This document shows, piece after piece, positions 33,952 through 42,714 of a DNA stretch of 64,000 nucleotides. The stretch's first letter is position 1. Each line of letters starts with the position of its first letter. The position numbers and the translations under genes were made by a program. Source of the DNA: Pseudomonas paraglycinae (lineage in GTDB: Bacteria; Pseudomonadota; Gammaproteobacteria; Pseudomonadales; Pseudomonadaceae). The DNA is taken from NCBI RefSeq assembly GCF_021601625.1, contig NZ_BQHR01000004.1, forward strand, positions 62,001 to 126,000, in the 5' to 3' direction. A model generated the notes under the pieces. That model was not told where the DNA came from. It was given only the letters and a program-made list of their open reading frames with translations, and did no database searches.

Positions 33952-34866
33952 ATGAGTTCATCTGGCGAAGCACCGCCGATCCTGCCACCGCTGAAAGCCA
34001 TTCAGGCCTTTGAGCAAACTGCGCTCTTTGGCAACGTCGCGCGTGCGGCCGAAGTGCTGGACCTGACGCCCTCGGCAGTCAGTCACCAACTGGCCAAACT
34101 CGAGGCGATGATCGGGCGACAGCTGTTCCTCAGAACGGCGAGGGGAGTGACGTTGACGCCCGTGGGCGAGCAATACCTGTCCGAGATATCCGGCATCCTG
34201 CACAGCCTGGCGGTGGCAACAGAGCGTGCGACCAGTGATGTCAGCCTCGACTGCCTGCGATTGCATTCGTCACCCAGCTTCGGCCTGTTGTGGCTGATGC
34301 CGCGCCTGGAACAGTTTCGCGAGAGCCATCCCGACATTCAGCTCAATCTCTCATGCTCCTATGAATCGCTGCACTTCAGTCGGGACAAGATCGACGTGGA
34401 CATCCGCCACGGCATGCCGAACTGGCCAAGTTTCGAAGTGCGCACGTTGCGCAACGAAAAAATCGCAGTCCTCGCATCACCCAAGCTTCTGGAAAAACGC
34501 CCCATCCGCGCCGTCGCCGACTTGCTGGACTGCAACCTGATCCTGTCGGAAGCGACGCTGATCAAGTGGCCGCAACTGTTTGCTCAACACGGGCTGTCGC
34601 GCCCTGAAAGCCCCTATACCTTGAGCTTTGACCGCTCCTACATGACCCTCGAGGCCGCCAGTCACGGTCTTGGTTTTGCACTGGAAAGCACGCTGCTGGC
34701 GCAGGACTATCTGGCGCGCGGCGAGTTGGTTGAAGTCATTCCCGGGCTGAGTGCCCCGATTACCGCGCACCACCTGGTTTTCCCGAGGGCGCATGCGGGG
34801 TTTCCCCGGGTGAGGCGTTTTCTGGAATGGATGCAGCGTGAGTTGGGGCATGACTTCAGTTACTGA
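33952..34866 (+). CDS. LysR-family transcriptional regulator (GcvA-like)
   Basis: 304-aa LysR protein with helix-turn-helix LFGNVARAAEVLDLTPSAVSHQLAKLEAMIGRQLF at residues about 23-57 and a substrate-binding domain (HSSPSFGLLWLMPRLEQF, DIRHGMPNW, ESTLLAQDYLARGELV). These are features of the GcvA/AmpR-like group. Divergent from the SDR-MFS-transketolase operon across 198 nt that hold a T-N11-A palindrome; it very probably activates that operon in response to its substrate. Confidence 0.9.
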   Translation: MSSSGEAPPILPPLKAIQAFEQTALFGNVARAAEVLDLTPSAVSHQLAKLEAMIGRQLFLRTARGVTLTPVGEQYLSEISGILHSLAVATERATSDVSLDCLRLHSSPSFGLLWLMPRLEQFRESHPDIQLNLSCSYESLHFSRDKIDVDIRHGMPNWPSFEVRTLRNEKIAVLASPKLLEKRPIRAVADLLDCNLILSEATLIKWPQLFAQHGLSRPESPYTLSFDRSYMTLEAASHGLGFALESTLLAQDYLARGELVEVIPGLSAPITAHHLVFPRAHAGFPRVRRFLEWMQRELGHDFSY

Positions 34867-34908
34867 TGCTGGCGCGATCGGCGAGGTATTGGGCGTCATG
34901 TGCAAACC

Positions 34909-35823
34909 TCAAAGCGTGGTGGTCTGCCCGTTGCGATCCAGTTCATACACCTTGTTGCCCCGCAACTTCTCCTTCAGCCACCGCTCCGCCTTACCCAGCG
35001 GCCGCTGCCGCGCCCAGAGCAAATCCACACCAATCTGCCAGTCCGTGTGCGGATACGCCGAGAGCTGCAGTTCCACCAGCTCACCCTTGGCCAGTTCACG
35101 CTGAATGAGCTGGCGGGGCAGGGTGGCCCAGCCGAGTCCGGCGCGGACCATTTCCAATAACGCCAGATAGCTTTCCGCCTGCCACAACTGGGTCGAACGC
35201 AGGTATTCGCTGCTCGGCAGTTTGCTCGCGTGGGCGCTGAAGGCCAGGCGGCGATGGACGTGCAGGTCCTCGAACGTGACGTTTTCAAGTTGCGCCAATG
35301 GGTGCCGAGGATGGCAGACGTGCAGCATGATCAGTTTGCCCAGTTGCTGGAACGCCAGCTCCTTGGGGTAGCCGGGCTGTGAGAACGCCACACCGAGCAC
35401 CGCTTCGCCGCTGCTGACCAGTTCACTGACGTCGCCATGGACCGGATGACGAATGATCAGGTCGACAAAGGGGAACGCTGCTTCGAAAGCTTTGAGCACC
35501 GGCATGATCGGGCCGTACGGCGTTTCAATGGCCAATGTCAGGCTGGGTTCTACGTTGTCCGAGAGGCAGTCGGCGTGGGCTTCGAAGGTCATGCAGCGTT
35601 CGAGCACGGCTTCGGCCTGCACCAGTAATTTGTGGCCGCTGGCGGTGAGAGCAGGGCTGCGGTTGCTGCGATCGAACAGGTCGACGCCAAGGTCGGTTTC
35701 GAGGTTGGCAATCGCTGCGCTGATGGTCGATTGGGTCTTGCCCAGTTTGCGCCCGGCGGCGGAAAACGATCCGCTTTTGACCACTTGGACGAACATTTGC
35801 AGTTGATCGAGTGAGAAGCGCAA
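34909..35823 (-). CDS. LysR-family transcriptional regulator
   Basis: About 304 aa. Helix-turn-helix in VKSGSFSAAGRKLGKTQSTISAAIANLETDLGVDLFDRS; effector domain follows. I prefer the TTG start at 35823: GGGAG lies 8 nt upstream and the protein then begins at the conserved RFSLDQLQMFVQVV. The ATG at 35886 has no RBS and adds 21 atypical residues. Divergent from the nucleobase permease at 36038, which with the deaminase is its likely target; a purine-type effector is inferred. Confidence 0.87.
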   Translation of the reverse strand: MRFSLDQLQMFVQVVKSGSFSAAGRKLGKTQSTISAAIANLETDLGVDLFDRSNRSPALTASGHKLLVQAEAVLERCMTFEAHADCLSDNVEPSLTLAIETPYGPIMPVLKAFEAAFPFVDLIIRHPVHGDVSELVSSGEAVLGVAFSQPGYPKELAFQQLGKLIMLHVCHPRHPLAQLENVTFEDLHVHRRLAFSAHASKLPSSEYLRSTQLWQAESYLALLEMVRAGLGWATLPRQLIQRELAKGELVELQLSAYPHTDWQIGVDLLWARQRPLGKAERWLKEKLRGNKVYELDRNGQTTTL

Positions 35824-35960
35824 GCGTTGAACTCCCGGTTCGAAATGAAGGTTTGGAGTGGCTAGCAGATGCCAGATTCGTGCCATCGGAAAAAGCGATG
35901 GTTGCTAATTTGTTTCATCGCAATAAACGTTCAAATATGGCCCCGCGTCAAAACGATCTC

Positions 35961-35989
35961 CGGGGCGGATCCTCCTTTCAAACGCCCCG
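35961..35989 (+). promoter_or_regulatory. hairpin in the leader of the nucleobase permease gene
   Basis: CGGGGCG / CGCCCCG arms separated by 15 nt that contain a pyrimidine-rich CCTCCTTTC able to mimic an anti-Shine-Dalgarno. It is about 49 nt before the permease ATG (which has AGGAG). A leader-RNA role is possible; no known riboswitch consensus was recognised by eye. Confidence 0.3.
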
Positions 35990-36037
35990 AGCATGCCCGC
36001 TATCTCAACAGATGCCGCACTTTCAGGAGCGTGTGAA

Positions 36038-37378
36038 ATGACCACACAACGCATTCATCCGGTGGACGAGGTTTTGCCACTGCGCCAGTTGTTCACGTTT
36101 GGCTTGCAGCATGTTCTGGTGATGTACGCGGGAGCGGTGGCGGTGCCGCTGATTCTTGGCAGTGCGATGGGGCTGACCTCGGCACAGGTGGTGTTGCTGA
36201 TCAACGCGAACCTGTTGACCTCTGGTGTGGCGACGCTGATTCAAACCCTCGGTTTCTGGAAGTTCGGCGCCCGCCTGCCGCTGATTCAGGGCTGTTCGTT
36301 CATTGCCCTGGCGCCGATGATCATGATCGGGAAGGAGTTTGGCCTCAGTCAGATTTTCGGCGCGGTGATCGCGGCGGGTTTTCTCACCATTGCGCTGGCA
36401 CCGGTGTTCAGCCGCTTGCTGCGGTTTTTTCCGCCGGTGGTAATTGGCAGCCTGATCACCATTATCGGCATCTCGCTGATGCCGGCGGCGGCGATCTGGC
36501 TGGGCGGCGGCAATCCCGATGCGGCAGATTTTGGCAATCCCGCCAACCTGTTACTCGGTTTGGCCACGGTCAGTGTGACGCTGGTGATCTACGCCAAATT
36601 CAAAGGCTTCATCGGCAACCTCAGCGTGCTGATTGGCCTGTTTGTCGGCAGCCTGATCGCAGCGGCTTGCGGCATGACTCACTTCAATCGGGTCAGCGAA
36701 GCGGCGTGGTTTGAGCTGAGTGCGCCGATGGCGTTCGGCGCGCCGGAATTCGCGCCGGTGCCGATTCTGATCATGACCCTGGCGATGCTGGTCATCATGG
36801 CCGAGACCACCGGCAACTGCCTGGCGATCGGCAAATTGACCGGAAAACCGATCACGCAACAAACCCTCGGCAACGCATTTCGCGCCGACGGCTTGTCGAC
36901 CATGCTCGGTGGCTTGTTCAACAGCTTTCCTTACAACGCCTTCACCCAGAACACCGGTTTGATTGCGCTTTCCAACGTGAAAAGCCGCTTCGTCGTGGCC
37001 GCTGCCGGGGCAATCATGGTGCTGATGGGCCTGTTCCCGAAACTCGGCGCGTTGATCGCCGCGGTGCCGACGCCGGTGCTCGGTGGCTGCGCGATTGTGA
37101 TGTTCGGCATGACCACGGTGGCGGGGATTCAGGAACTGTCACGGGTGCAATTCGAGGGTACGCGCAACGGCATTATCGTCGCCGTGTCAGTGAGTGTCGG
37201 GGTGCTGCCGATGTCCTTTCCGGCGCTGTTCGAACACGTCGGCCCGACCCTGAAACTGGTGCTCGACAGTGGAATTTTCCTCGGAGCGATCACCGCCATC
37301 GTCCTCAACGTCCTGCTCAACGATGAAAAAAAATCGACCGAAACCATCGGCGCTACATCGGCTGAACTGGCCGACTGA
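36038..37378 (+). CDS. NCS2-family nucleobase (xanthine/uracil) permease
   Basis: 446-aa inner-membrane symporter with about 14 hydrophobic segments. NCS2 features: QHVLVMYAGAVAVPLILGSAMG at the N-terminus, GCSFIALAPMI, AETTGNCLAIGKLTG in TM8, and the signature region around GLFNSFPYNAFTQNTGLIALSNVKSR. ATG at 36038 has AGGAG upstream. It imports purines or uracil by proton symport. The next gene is a deaminase, pointing to guanine or xanthine/cytosine-type use. Confidence 0.88.
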   Translation: MTTQRIHPVDEVLPLRQLFTFGLQHVLVMYAGAVAVPLILGSAMGLTSAQVVLLINANLLTSGVATLIQTLGFWKFGARLPLIQGCSFIALAPMIMIGKEFGLSQIFGAVIAAGFLTIALAPVFSRLLRFFPPVVIGSLITIIGISLMPAAAIWLGGGNPDAADFGNPANLLLGLATVSVTLVIYAKFKGFIGNLSVLIGLFVGSLIAAACGMTHFNRVSEAAWFELSAPMAFGAPEFAPVPILIMTLAMLVIMAETTGNCLAIGKLTGKPITQQTLGNAFRADGLSTMLGGLFNSFPYNAFTQNTGLIALSNVKSRFVVAAAGAIMVLMGLFPKLGALIAAVPTPVLGGCAIVMFGMTTVAGIQELSRVQFEGTRNGIIVAVSVSVGVLPMSFPALFEHVGPTLKLVLDSGIFLGAITAIVLNVLLNDEKKSTETIGATSAELAD

Positions 37379-37408
37379 CTTTTGTTTTCCACTGCCCTGG
37401 AGTTACCC

Positions 37409-37918
37409 ATGAATCAATTGACTGAACTCATCCCGGCTGGCATCAGCGCGCTTGATCTGAAATTACTGCGCCAGACCATCGCCTTGTCCGAGGCATCGAA
37501 GCAACGCGGTCGCCATCCGTTCGCGGCATTGGTGGCCGACCGCAACGGCAAGGTGATTGTCGAAGCGGGGAACAACTCTATGCCCCCGGAAGGTGATCCG
37601 ACGCAGCACGCCGAGTTGGTGGCAGCGGCGGCAGCGGCAAAACTGCTGTCGCCGCAGGAGTTGGAACTGTGCACGCTCTACACCAGCGCCGAACCTTGCT
37701 GCATGTGCGCCGGCGCCGTGTATTGGACGGGGATCGGGCGGGTGGTCTATGCCTTGTCGGAGCATGCCTTGCTGGGTTTGACGGGGGACCACCCTGAGAA
37801 CCCGACTTTCTCGCTGCCGTGCCGCGAAGTGTTCGCCAAGGGGCAACGCAAGGTCAGCGTGCTGGGGCCGATGTTGGAGGGGGAGGCCGCTGAACCGCAC
37901 AGAGGGTTTTGGTCCTGA
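37409..37918 (+). CDS. nucleoside/nucleobase deaminase (guanine deaminase-like)
   Basis: 169-aa CDA-superfamily zinc deaminase. Ligands: H67 and catalytic E69 in QHAELV, C97 and C100 in EPCCMC. ATG at 37409 has GGAG upstream; it begins 30 nt after the permease stop, so it is in the same operon. Lengthwise it fits GuaD of Bacillus or related nucleobase deaminases better than tRNA-specific TadA, and the permease context supports a nucleobase substrate. Confidence 0.85.
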   Translation: MNQLTELIPAGISALDLKLLRQTIALSEASKQRGRHPFAALVADRNGKVIVEAGNNSMPPEGDPTQHAELVAAAAAAKLLSPQELELCTLYTSAEPCCMCAGAVYWTGIGRVVYALSEHALLGLTGDHPENPTFSLPCREVFAKGQRKVSVLGPMLEGEAAEPHRGFWS

Positions 37919-38051
37919 CAGGTTTGAAACGAAGCTTGAGCGGTGTGAGGTCGCGCACTCGCCTGCAACGTCTGCGATAATGACGCCCCACTGAGGCGCG
38001 AAGGCATCGAGTGCTCGTCTCGGCATCCGGAATCAGGCTTTGGAGGACTTT

Positions 38052-38711
38052 ATGCGTGACATTATTGATGGCTTTCTGCGGTTTCAGCGCGAGGTGTATC
38101 CACAACGCGTCGAGCTTTTCAGGCAGCTCGCGACAGAGCAAAACCCAAAGGCGTTGTTTGTCACATGCTCGGACAGTCGTGTAGTGCCAGAACTGCTCAC
38201 ACAGCGTGAGCCGGGTGAGCTGTTCGTGATCCGCAACGCCGGCAACATTGTGCCGTCATATGGTCCTGAACCGGGTGGTGTTTCGGCTACCGTCGAATAT
38301 GCGGTTGCAGTGCTCGGGGTACGGGACATTGTGATCTGCGGCCACTCGGATTGCGGAGCGATGGGCGCGATTTCACGCTGCACGTGTCTGGATCATCTTC
38401 CGGCAGTTGCCAACTGGCTTCGGCACTCGGACGCCGCGAAAGCGATCAACGCGGCGCATGAGTTCGATACGCCACGCGACAAGCTCGATGGCCTCGTTCG
38501 TGAAAACGTGATCGCACAACTGGCGAACCTGCGCACCCATCCATCGGTGGCGCTTGCGCTTGAGCAAGGACGCTTGAATTTGCATGGCTGGGTCTATGAC
38601 ATCGAGGCGGGCTGCATCGATGCGCTGGATGGTGCAACTCGGCGCTTCGTCAAGCTTTCCGATTCACCGACCACCGTTGCCGTTGCTGCGCGCGATGCTG
38701 GTCAGTTGTAA
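38052..38711 (+). CDS. beta-class carbonic anhydrase
   Basis: 219-aa zinc enzyme that interconverts CO2 and bicarbonate. Zinc ligands and catalytic dyad are visible: C39-S-D41-S-R43 and H98-S-D-C101, with the [23 protein letters not shown]-type region between. TGGAGG precedes ATG 38052. It stands alone, with no SulP transporter beside it. Confidence 0.92.
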   Translation: MRDIIDGFLRFQREVYPQRVELFRQLATEQNPKALFVTCSDSRVVPELLTQREPGELFVIRNAGNIVPSYGPEPGGVSATVEYAVAVLGVRDIVICGHSDCGAMGAISRCTCLDHLPAVANWLRHSDAAKAINAAHEFDTPRDKLDGLVRENVIAQLANLRTHPSVALALEQGRLNLHGWVYDIEAGCIDALDGATRRFVKLSDSPTTVAVAARDAGQL

Positions 38712-38926
38712 CTCGCGGAAGGACTGCACGTCGCTGATAACGAGAATTCTCTAAGCATGCGTTGAGTCAAGGGCTGGGCACCTTATGCCAAGCCACCGCA
38801 GCGTTAACTTGGCTACGTCGTACAAATGCCAGAGGGCCAGCGGTTGTATTGGGTGCATCCATTGCCTCGGTTCGTCGATTATGAGCAACACTGGAACGTC
38901 ATCCGAATCGCACCTTACGCCGAGAG

Positions 38927-39247
38927 TTAATCAGGCTCTTGGAGCGAGCTGAACCATTCGGCATAAGGGGAGTTGACGACCAGCCGCCGGTTGAAGTCAG
39001 CGCTTCCATCAGCCCACCAGACAGGCCCCCGTTCCCCGAGGGCCACTTTGGCCATTTGTACCTTTTCCCGAGCGCGCTTCAGTTGCGACCCGTCCTGCGC
39101 ACTCTTAGCGTTCTTGACCTCTCGTCGAGCGGCCATAAGCGCATCGACAAGACGCTGGCGCACATCTTCATCCAAAGACGGGTTGGAACATCGCCATAGC
39201 CGGCCTTTGACAACAAAGTAGCGACCGTCTGGTGTCACTGGATGCAT
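38927..39247 (-). CDS. conserved protein of unknown function
   Basis: 106 aa from ATG 39247 (GGAG 6 nt upstream; another start at 39274 is possible). It begins HPVTPDGRYFVVKGRLWRCS, has a charged helical middle (LVDALMAARREVKNAKSAQD...REKVQMAKVALG) and ends GPVWWADGSADFNRRL...PYAEWF. I recognise the pattern as a hypothetical family seen in several Proteobacteria, but know no function. It follows the unknown gene at 39300 on the same strand. Confidence 0.65.
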   Translation of the reverse strand: MHPVTPDGRYFVVKGRLWRCSNPSLDEDVRQRLVDALMAARREVKNAKSAQDGSQLKRAREKVQMAKVALGERGPVWWADGSADFNRRLVVNSPYAEWFSSLQEPD

Positions 39248-39299
39248 TCCTGTCTCCGACCGTTCAAAGAGCACTTCTCCAAAAATTCAGCAAGGACGG

Positions 39300-39797
39300 C
39301 TATCTACGTTTTCGGGCAGGAAGGCGATTGGCTTGTTTGACTCCAAGCAGTATTCCCAGCATTAACGCAGCGCCTGCCGCCAGGAGGATTGGATACGGAT
39401 GTTTACCTGACATCCGGACGCCCTCGACTCCGAGTTGATCGCTTGCCGGAGCAGGTCGATTCCGTGATGGCGATGGATTAAGACTGCTTGGACTGGCAGG
39501 GGAGTCGACATCTGCCCTGTACGGCATTTCGTTCAAGGGCAAACGCGCACCGTCCGCGAGAGTCAGGGTGAGGTCCTCGACAGTCCCGGCGAGTCGATCG
39601 GGAAACACCGGCTCACCCGTGGGATCAAGTTCATCGTAATAAAACTGCTTTCCTTCCAGCCAACCTATGGCCGTCATCAATTCCGGGCCAAGATAATATT
39701 TTCCGTCGAGGAAGAAACCCGGGAAATGTCGCGTGCGTTCGAGACTGTCTATGGTGTAGCGCTCGCCTGCCTTCATACCGGTTGCTGGGTCGATCAT
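39300..39797 (-). CDS. hypothetical membrane-anchored protein
   Basis: 165 aa, not recognised. The N-terminal about 100 residues look globular (ERYTIDSLERTRHFPGFFLDGKYYLG). A Pro/Ser-rich linker follows, then one C-terminal transmembrane helix (YPILLAAGAALMLGILLGV) and a basic tail, as in tail-anchored proteins. ATG at 39797 has AGGA upstream. With the 38927 gene it forms a two-gene minus-strand unit. Confidence 0.55.
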   Translation of the reverse strand: MIDPATGMKAGERYTIDSLERTRHFPGFFLDGKYYLGPELMTAIGWLEGKQFYYDELDPTGEPVFPDRLAGTVEDLTLTLADGARLPLNEMPYRADVDSPASPSSLNPSPSRNRPAPASDQLGVEGVRMSGKHPYPILLAAGAALMLGILLGVKQANRLPARKRR

Positions 39798-39947
39798 GAT
39801 GAAATCCTCAGATTCGCTGGTGTTGCGATAGAGGACGGGGCCTGGCGCAACGTTCCATCGAGATTACCGAAAGGCTGTGCTTCGTCAGACCTTTTGAACC
39901 TAATTCGAAAACTGTTGCTCAACCGGGAAATGTACGGGGTGGGTGAA

Positions 39948-40196
39948 ATGAATGCTTTCAAGAATCAACTGACGCTTGAGCAGGAATCCAAATTGAAAGC
40001 CCTGGATGCCTGGCATCGTGCGTTGGAGCACCGAGCGTTACGCATGGAGTGTCCCGATGCCTATCACGAGGAACTATTGCGCCAGTCTGATGAGATGCAT
40101 CGGTTGGGTAGGTTGACCGATTCCGAATGGCGTGACCTGAGAAGGGAGGCAGATGCGGCCTATCTGCGTGCGGTCGCCGGTGAGGATTATCACTGA
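39948..40196 (+). CDS. small hypothetical protein
   Basis: 82 aa from ATG 39948, not recognised. It is highly charged and helical (LTLEQESKLKALDAWHRALEHRALRM, SEWRDLRREADAAYLRAV). A longer ORF starts at 39726 but overlaps the opposite gene's start region and reads as unrelated sequence, so the internal start is preferred. Likely co-transcribed with the short reading frame at 40210. Confidence 0.5.
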   Translation: MNAFKNQLTLEQESKLKALDAWHRALEHRALRMECPDAYHEELLRQSDEMHRLGRLTDSEWRDLRREADAAYLRAVAGEDYH

Positions 40197-40209
40197 GGTC
40201 ATTCAGCTC

Positions 40210-40311
40210 ATGTCTATTGCCGACGAAGCCAGGGCGATGTCCGACCCAGACAGCAATCCGATCACGGGTGCGGACCTGGGGGCGGGTGTGAAAGGCGAAC
40301 CACAACCTTAA
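40210..40311 (+). CDS. possible 33-aa small protein
   Basis: Short reading frame ending 9 nt before a good terminator: begins MSIADEARAMSDPDSNP and ends GEPQP. The upstream GAGG is 12 nt away, which is weak. Acidic, disordered-looking sequence of unknown function. Could be noise, but its position as the last frame before the terminator supports it slightly. Confidence 0.3.
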   Translation: MSIADEARAMSDPDSNPITGADLGAGVKGEPQP

Positions 40312-40319
40312 CGACGTGA

Positions 40320-40347
40320 CCGCACGCCAAAGGGCGTGCGGTTTTTT
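40320..40347 (+). terminator. rho-independent terminator
   Basis: CCGCACGCC-AAAG-GGCGTGCGG followed by TTTTTT: a 9-bp stem, 4-nt loop and six-T run, ending the small-gene unit at 39948-40311 and separating it from the ZIP gene. Confidence 0.88.
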
Positions 40348-40372
40348 CATCTCAAGACAACAGGAGGGTGCG

Positions 40373-41302
40373 ATGTCCGAGCCGTTGACCTCATCTGGCG
40401 CAACACTTCGCTCACGGTTTGTTCGGCTCTCAAAATCCGGATGGGGCGGGCTAGCCTTCTGGTCAATTCTGATTGGCGTGACGCTTTGCTTGCTGATCAG
40501 CGGGTACGGCGCCTTCGTCGGCGCCAACAAACAAAATCTGCACTTTGCATTTCTCGGCGGCATGTCAGGCTTCGCTGCGACGGCCATAGGTGCGGTGGCA
40601 GCGATCGCGTTACGTGATATCGCCGCCAGAACGCAGGACATCATGCTGGGCTTCGCTGCCGGAATGATGCTGGCCGCCAGTTCGTTTTCGCTCATTCTTC
40701 CGGGTATCGAAGCCGCCCAGGAGCTCTGCGGTAACCAGCTGCTCGCAGCCTGTGTCGTCGTTGCAGGATTGGGATTGGGGGTAGCGCTGATGATCGGTCT
40801 GGATCGCTTCGTGCCTCACGAACATGAGAAAAGCGGTCGCCGTGGGCCCGAGGTGCAGCGCATCAATCGCGTATGGCTGTTTGTTCTGGCAATCACGCTG
40901 CATAACCTGCCGGAGGGGATGGCCATTGGAGTGAGCTTTGCCAATGGCGACATGAAGGTGGGATTGCCGCTAACCACTGCCATCGCCATTCAAGACATTC
41001 CCGAAGGCCTGGCTGTGGCCCTTGCGTTACGCGTGACCGGGATTTCAGCGCTTCGCGCTGCGCTTATTGCGGTGGGCTCAGGGTTGATGGAGCCCATAGG
41101 CGCGATCGTCGGCTTGGGGATTTCGAGCAGCTTCGCATTGGGATATCCCATAGCGCTCGGTCTGGCGGCGGGCGCGATGATTTTTGTGGTGTCCCATGAG
41201 GTCATTCCCGAGACCCATCGCAACGGTCATGAGACACCTGCAACCTTGGGGTTGATGCTCGGTTTCGGGGTCATGATGTTTCTCGACACGGCTTTGGGTT
41301 GA
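40373..41302 (+). CDS. ZIP-family metal transporter
   Basis: 309-aa inner-membrane protein with about eight hydrophobic segments. ZIP metal-site motifs in TM4 and TM5: HNLPEGMAIGVSF and IQDIPEGLAVALAL, with Glu and His/Gln ligands. A short His/Glu cytoplasmic loop (PHEHEKSGRRG) follows TM3, as in ZupT-like carriers. AGGAGGG lies upstream of ATG 40373. Expected to import zinc or other divalent metals. No Zur-type box was recognised in the short leader after the terminator. Confidence 0.88.
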   Translation: MSEPLTSSGATLRSRFVRLSKSGWGGLAFWSILIGVTLCLLISGYGAFVGANKQNLHFAFLGGMSGFAATAIGAVAAIALRDIAARTQDIMLGFAAGMMLAASSFSLILPGIEAAQELCGNQLLAACVVVAGLGLGVALMIGLDRFVPHEHEKSGRRGPEVQRINRVWLFVLAITLHNLPEGMAIGVSFANGDMKVGLPLTTAIAIQDIPEGLAVALALRVTGISALRAALIAVGSGLMEPIGAIVGLGISSSFALGYPIALGLAAGAMIFVVSHEVIPETHRNGHETPATLGLMLGFGVMMFLDTALG

Positions 41303-41372
41303 CCCCTTACCTCCCATCCCGCACAAGCAAGAAAGATCCGGCCATTCAGTTCAGACGCTGCTGCGGTTCGGT

Positions 41373-41690
41373 GTGATGAAAGGCATGCTCTCTGTTAATC
41401 CGCAAACCTACTATTTCCAGCTCGCAGCCTTGATCGGATGGACAAGCCTGCTTCGCTTGTCCCGGATGCTTCAACGCACGCTGATTCTTGCCGGCGACCG
41501 CGATCCGTTAATACAGGCGTACAACGGCCATATCCTGCGCCGCACAATCCGACATTCAGAACTTCGCCTTCTGGAGGGCGAGGGACATTTCTTTGTGGTG
41601 ACCAGCGCTGGACGAACTGCCGTCCTGGTCCGCGAATTTCTTCGCCGCCATTATGACGATGAAGAGAAGGCGCCGAGGATCGCGAACTGA
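41373..41690 (+). pseudogene. C-terminal remnant of a PhaZ-like alpha/beta hydrolase
   Basis: About 105 codons match only the end of polyhydroxyalkanoate depolymerase-like alpha/beta hydrolases: QTYYFQLAALIGWTSLLRL, TLILAGDRDPLIQAYNGHIL (catalytic Asp region) and LLEGEGHFFVV (catalytic His). The nucleophile Ser domain and the first two-thirds are missing, and no continuation is seen upstream, where the ZIP gene ends. Probably a degraded relic. Confidence 0.65.
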
Positions 41691-41789
41691 AACACCAAGG
41701 CTGGCCTGGAGCGCACACTGGTCAGTTAATCCGCTCGTCTCATCAATAGTCGTTCTGCACCTGATAAAGAAAAGGGGAGACCCGCTATC

Positions 41790-41810
41790 GCGCTGCTGCT
41801 AAAGCAGCGC
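41790..41810 (-). terminator. candidate terminator after the bestrophin gene
   Basis: GCGCTGCT / AGCAGCGC arms with a 5-nt loop directly after the bestrophin stop (minus strand). The downstream T-rich stretch (TTTTC) comes only after about 15 nt, so strength is uncertain. Confidence 0.35.
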
Positions 41811-41811
41811 C

Positions 41812-42714
41812 TCACGCGTGCTCTTCAAGCCTGCGCACATCACCCAACGAATCACGTTGCATCGACTGCAAGTTCTTTTCAATGGTTTCGCACAGTGCTT
41901 CCATTTGAATCTGGTGTTCGCTGTGGCGAAACGGGCTTTGCAGATCGGTGCCGATGCGTTCGATGGCCAGCAGCATGAATCCCACCACGGTCGACGCCAG
42001 CGGCGTGAACCAGCCCAGGGATTCGACCAGTCCCACCGGCACGATCAGGCAGAACAGCGAAATAAACAGCCGCGGAAAATAGACGTAAGGGTAGGGCAGC
42101 GGGGTATTGGCGATCCGCTCCATGCCGCCCTGACTGTTGGACAGGTCGACCAGCGTCGACTCAAGCCGCGCCAGGCGAATACTGTCCAGATGCCCGGCCT
42201 TGTATTCCTTGGCGAGCAAAGTCGCGGAGCCGGTGAGAATATCGTTGGCAAAGTTATTGGTCGTGCCACTGCGGGCGAACTCTTCGGCGGGAATAAACGC
42301 CCGCACCTCGTCAGGACAAGGCTGGCCTTGCAGATGCGCGGCGAGGCAGTTCACATACGCGACGTGGCGACGCAGCAGAGTGGATTTGACCGGATTCACC
42401 TCGCCGCCGGCGTCGTCCAGCAGCGTCAGCACCTGCCGGGCGAAGCTGCGGGAGTTGTTGATCATCGCCCCCCACAACGTCCGAGCTTCCCACCAGCGGT
42501 TGTAGGCGCTGCTGTTGCGAAAACTGATCAATACGATCAACGCCGAACCCAGCAAGGTCAGCGGCATCAGCGGCAGGTTCAGCTTGGCGTTGAGGAACAG
42601 CATGAAGTCGACGGTGACGGCGATGTCCCACAGCAGCAACCAGAACAGAGACCAGCCCACGTAGCCCAGGGTCTTGATGATCAGGCGGTATTTTTTGACG
42701 ATGGCAGCTTTCAA
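41812..42714 (-). CDS. bestrophin-family ion channel (YneE/RFP-TM)
   Basis: 300-aa membrane protein of the bacterial bestrophin family. N-terminal helices (YVGWSLFWLLLWDIAVTVDF, LLGSALIVLISFRNSSAYNRWWEAR) and the conserved YNRWWEARTLWG segment are characteristic; a later YPYVYFPRLFISLFCLIVPVG matches the second helix pair. Bacterial members form pentameric channels, some cation-selective. It is a single-gene unit. Confidence 0.88.
   Translation of the reverse strand: MKAAIVKKYRLIIKTLGYVGWSLFWLLLWDIAVTVDFMLFLNAKLNLPLMPLTLLGSALIVLISFRNSSAYNRWWEARTLWGAMINNSRSFARQVLTLLDDAGGEVNPVKSTLLRRHVAYVNCLAAHLQGQPCPDEVRAFIPAEEFARSGTTNNFANDILTGSATLLAKEYKAGHLDSIRLARLESTLVDLSNSQGGMERIANTPLPYPYVYFPRLFISLFCLIVPVGLVESLGWFTPLASTVVGFMLLAIERIGTDLQSPFRHSEHQIQMEALCETIEKNLQSMQRDSLGDVRRLEEHA

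Noticed and set aside
39726-39947. Longer start for the 82-aa hypothetical gene
   Set aside because: That part overlaps the start of the opposite-strand gene and has no RBS; the charged helical protein begins at 39948 with a purine-rich site upstream.
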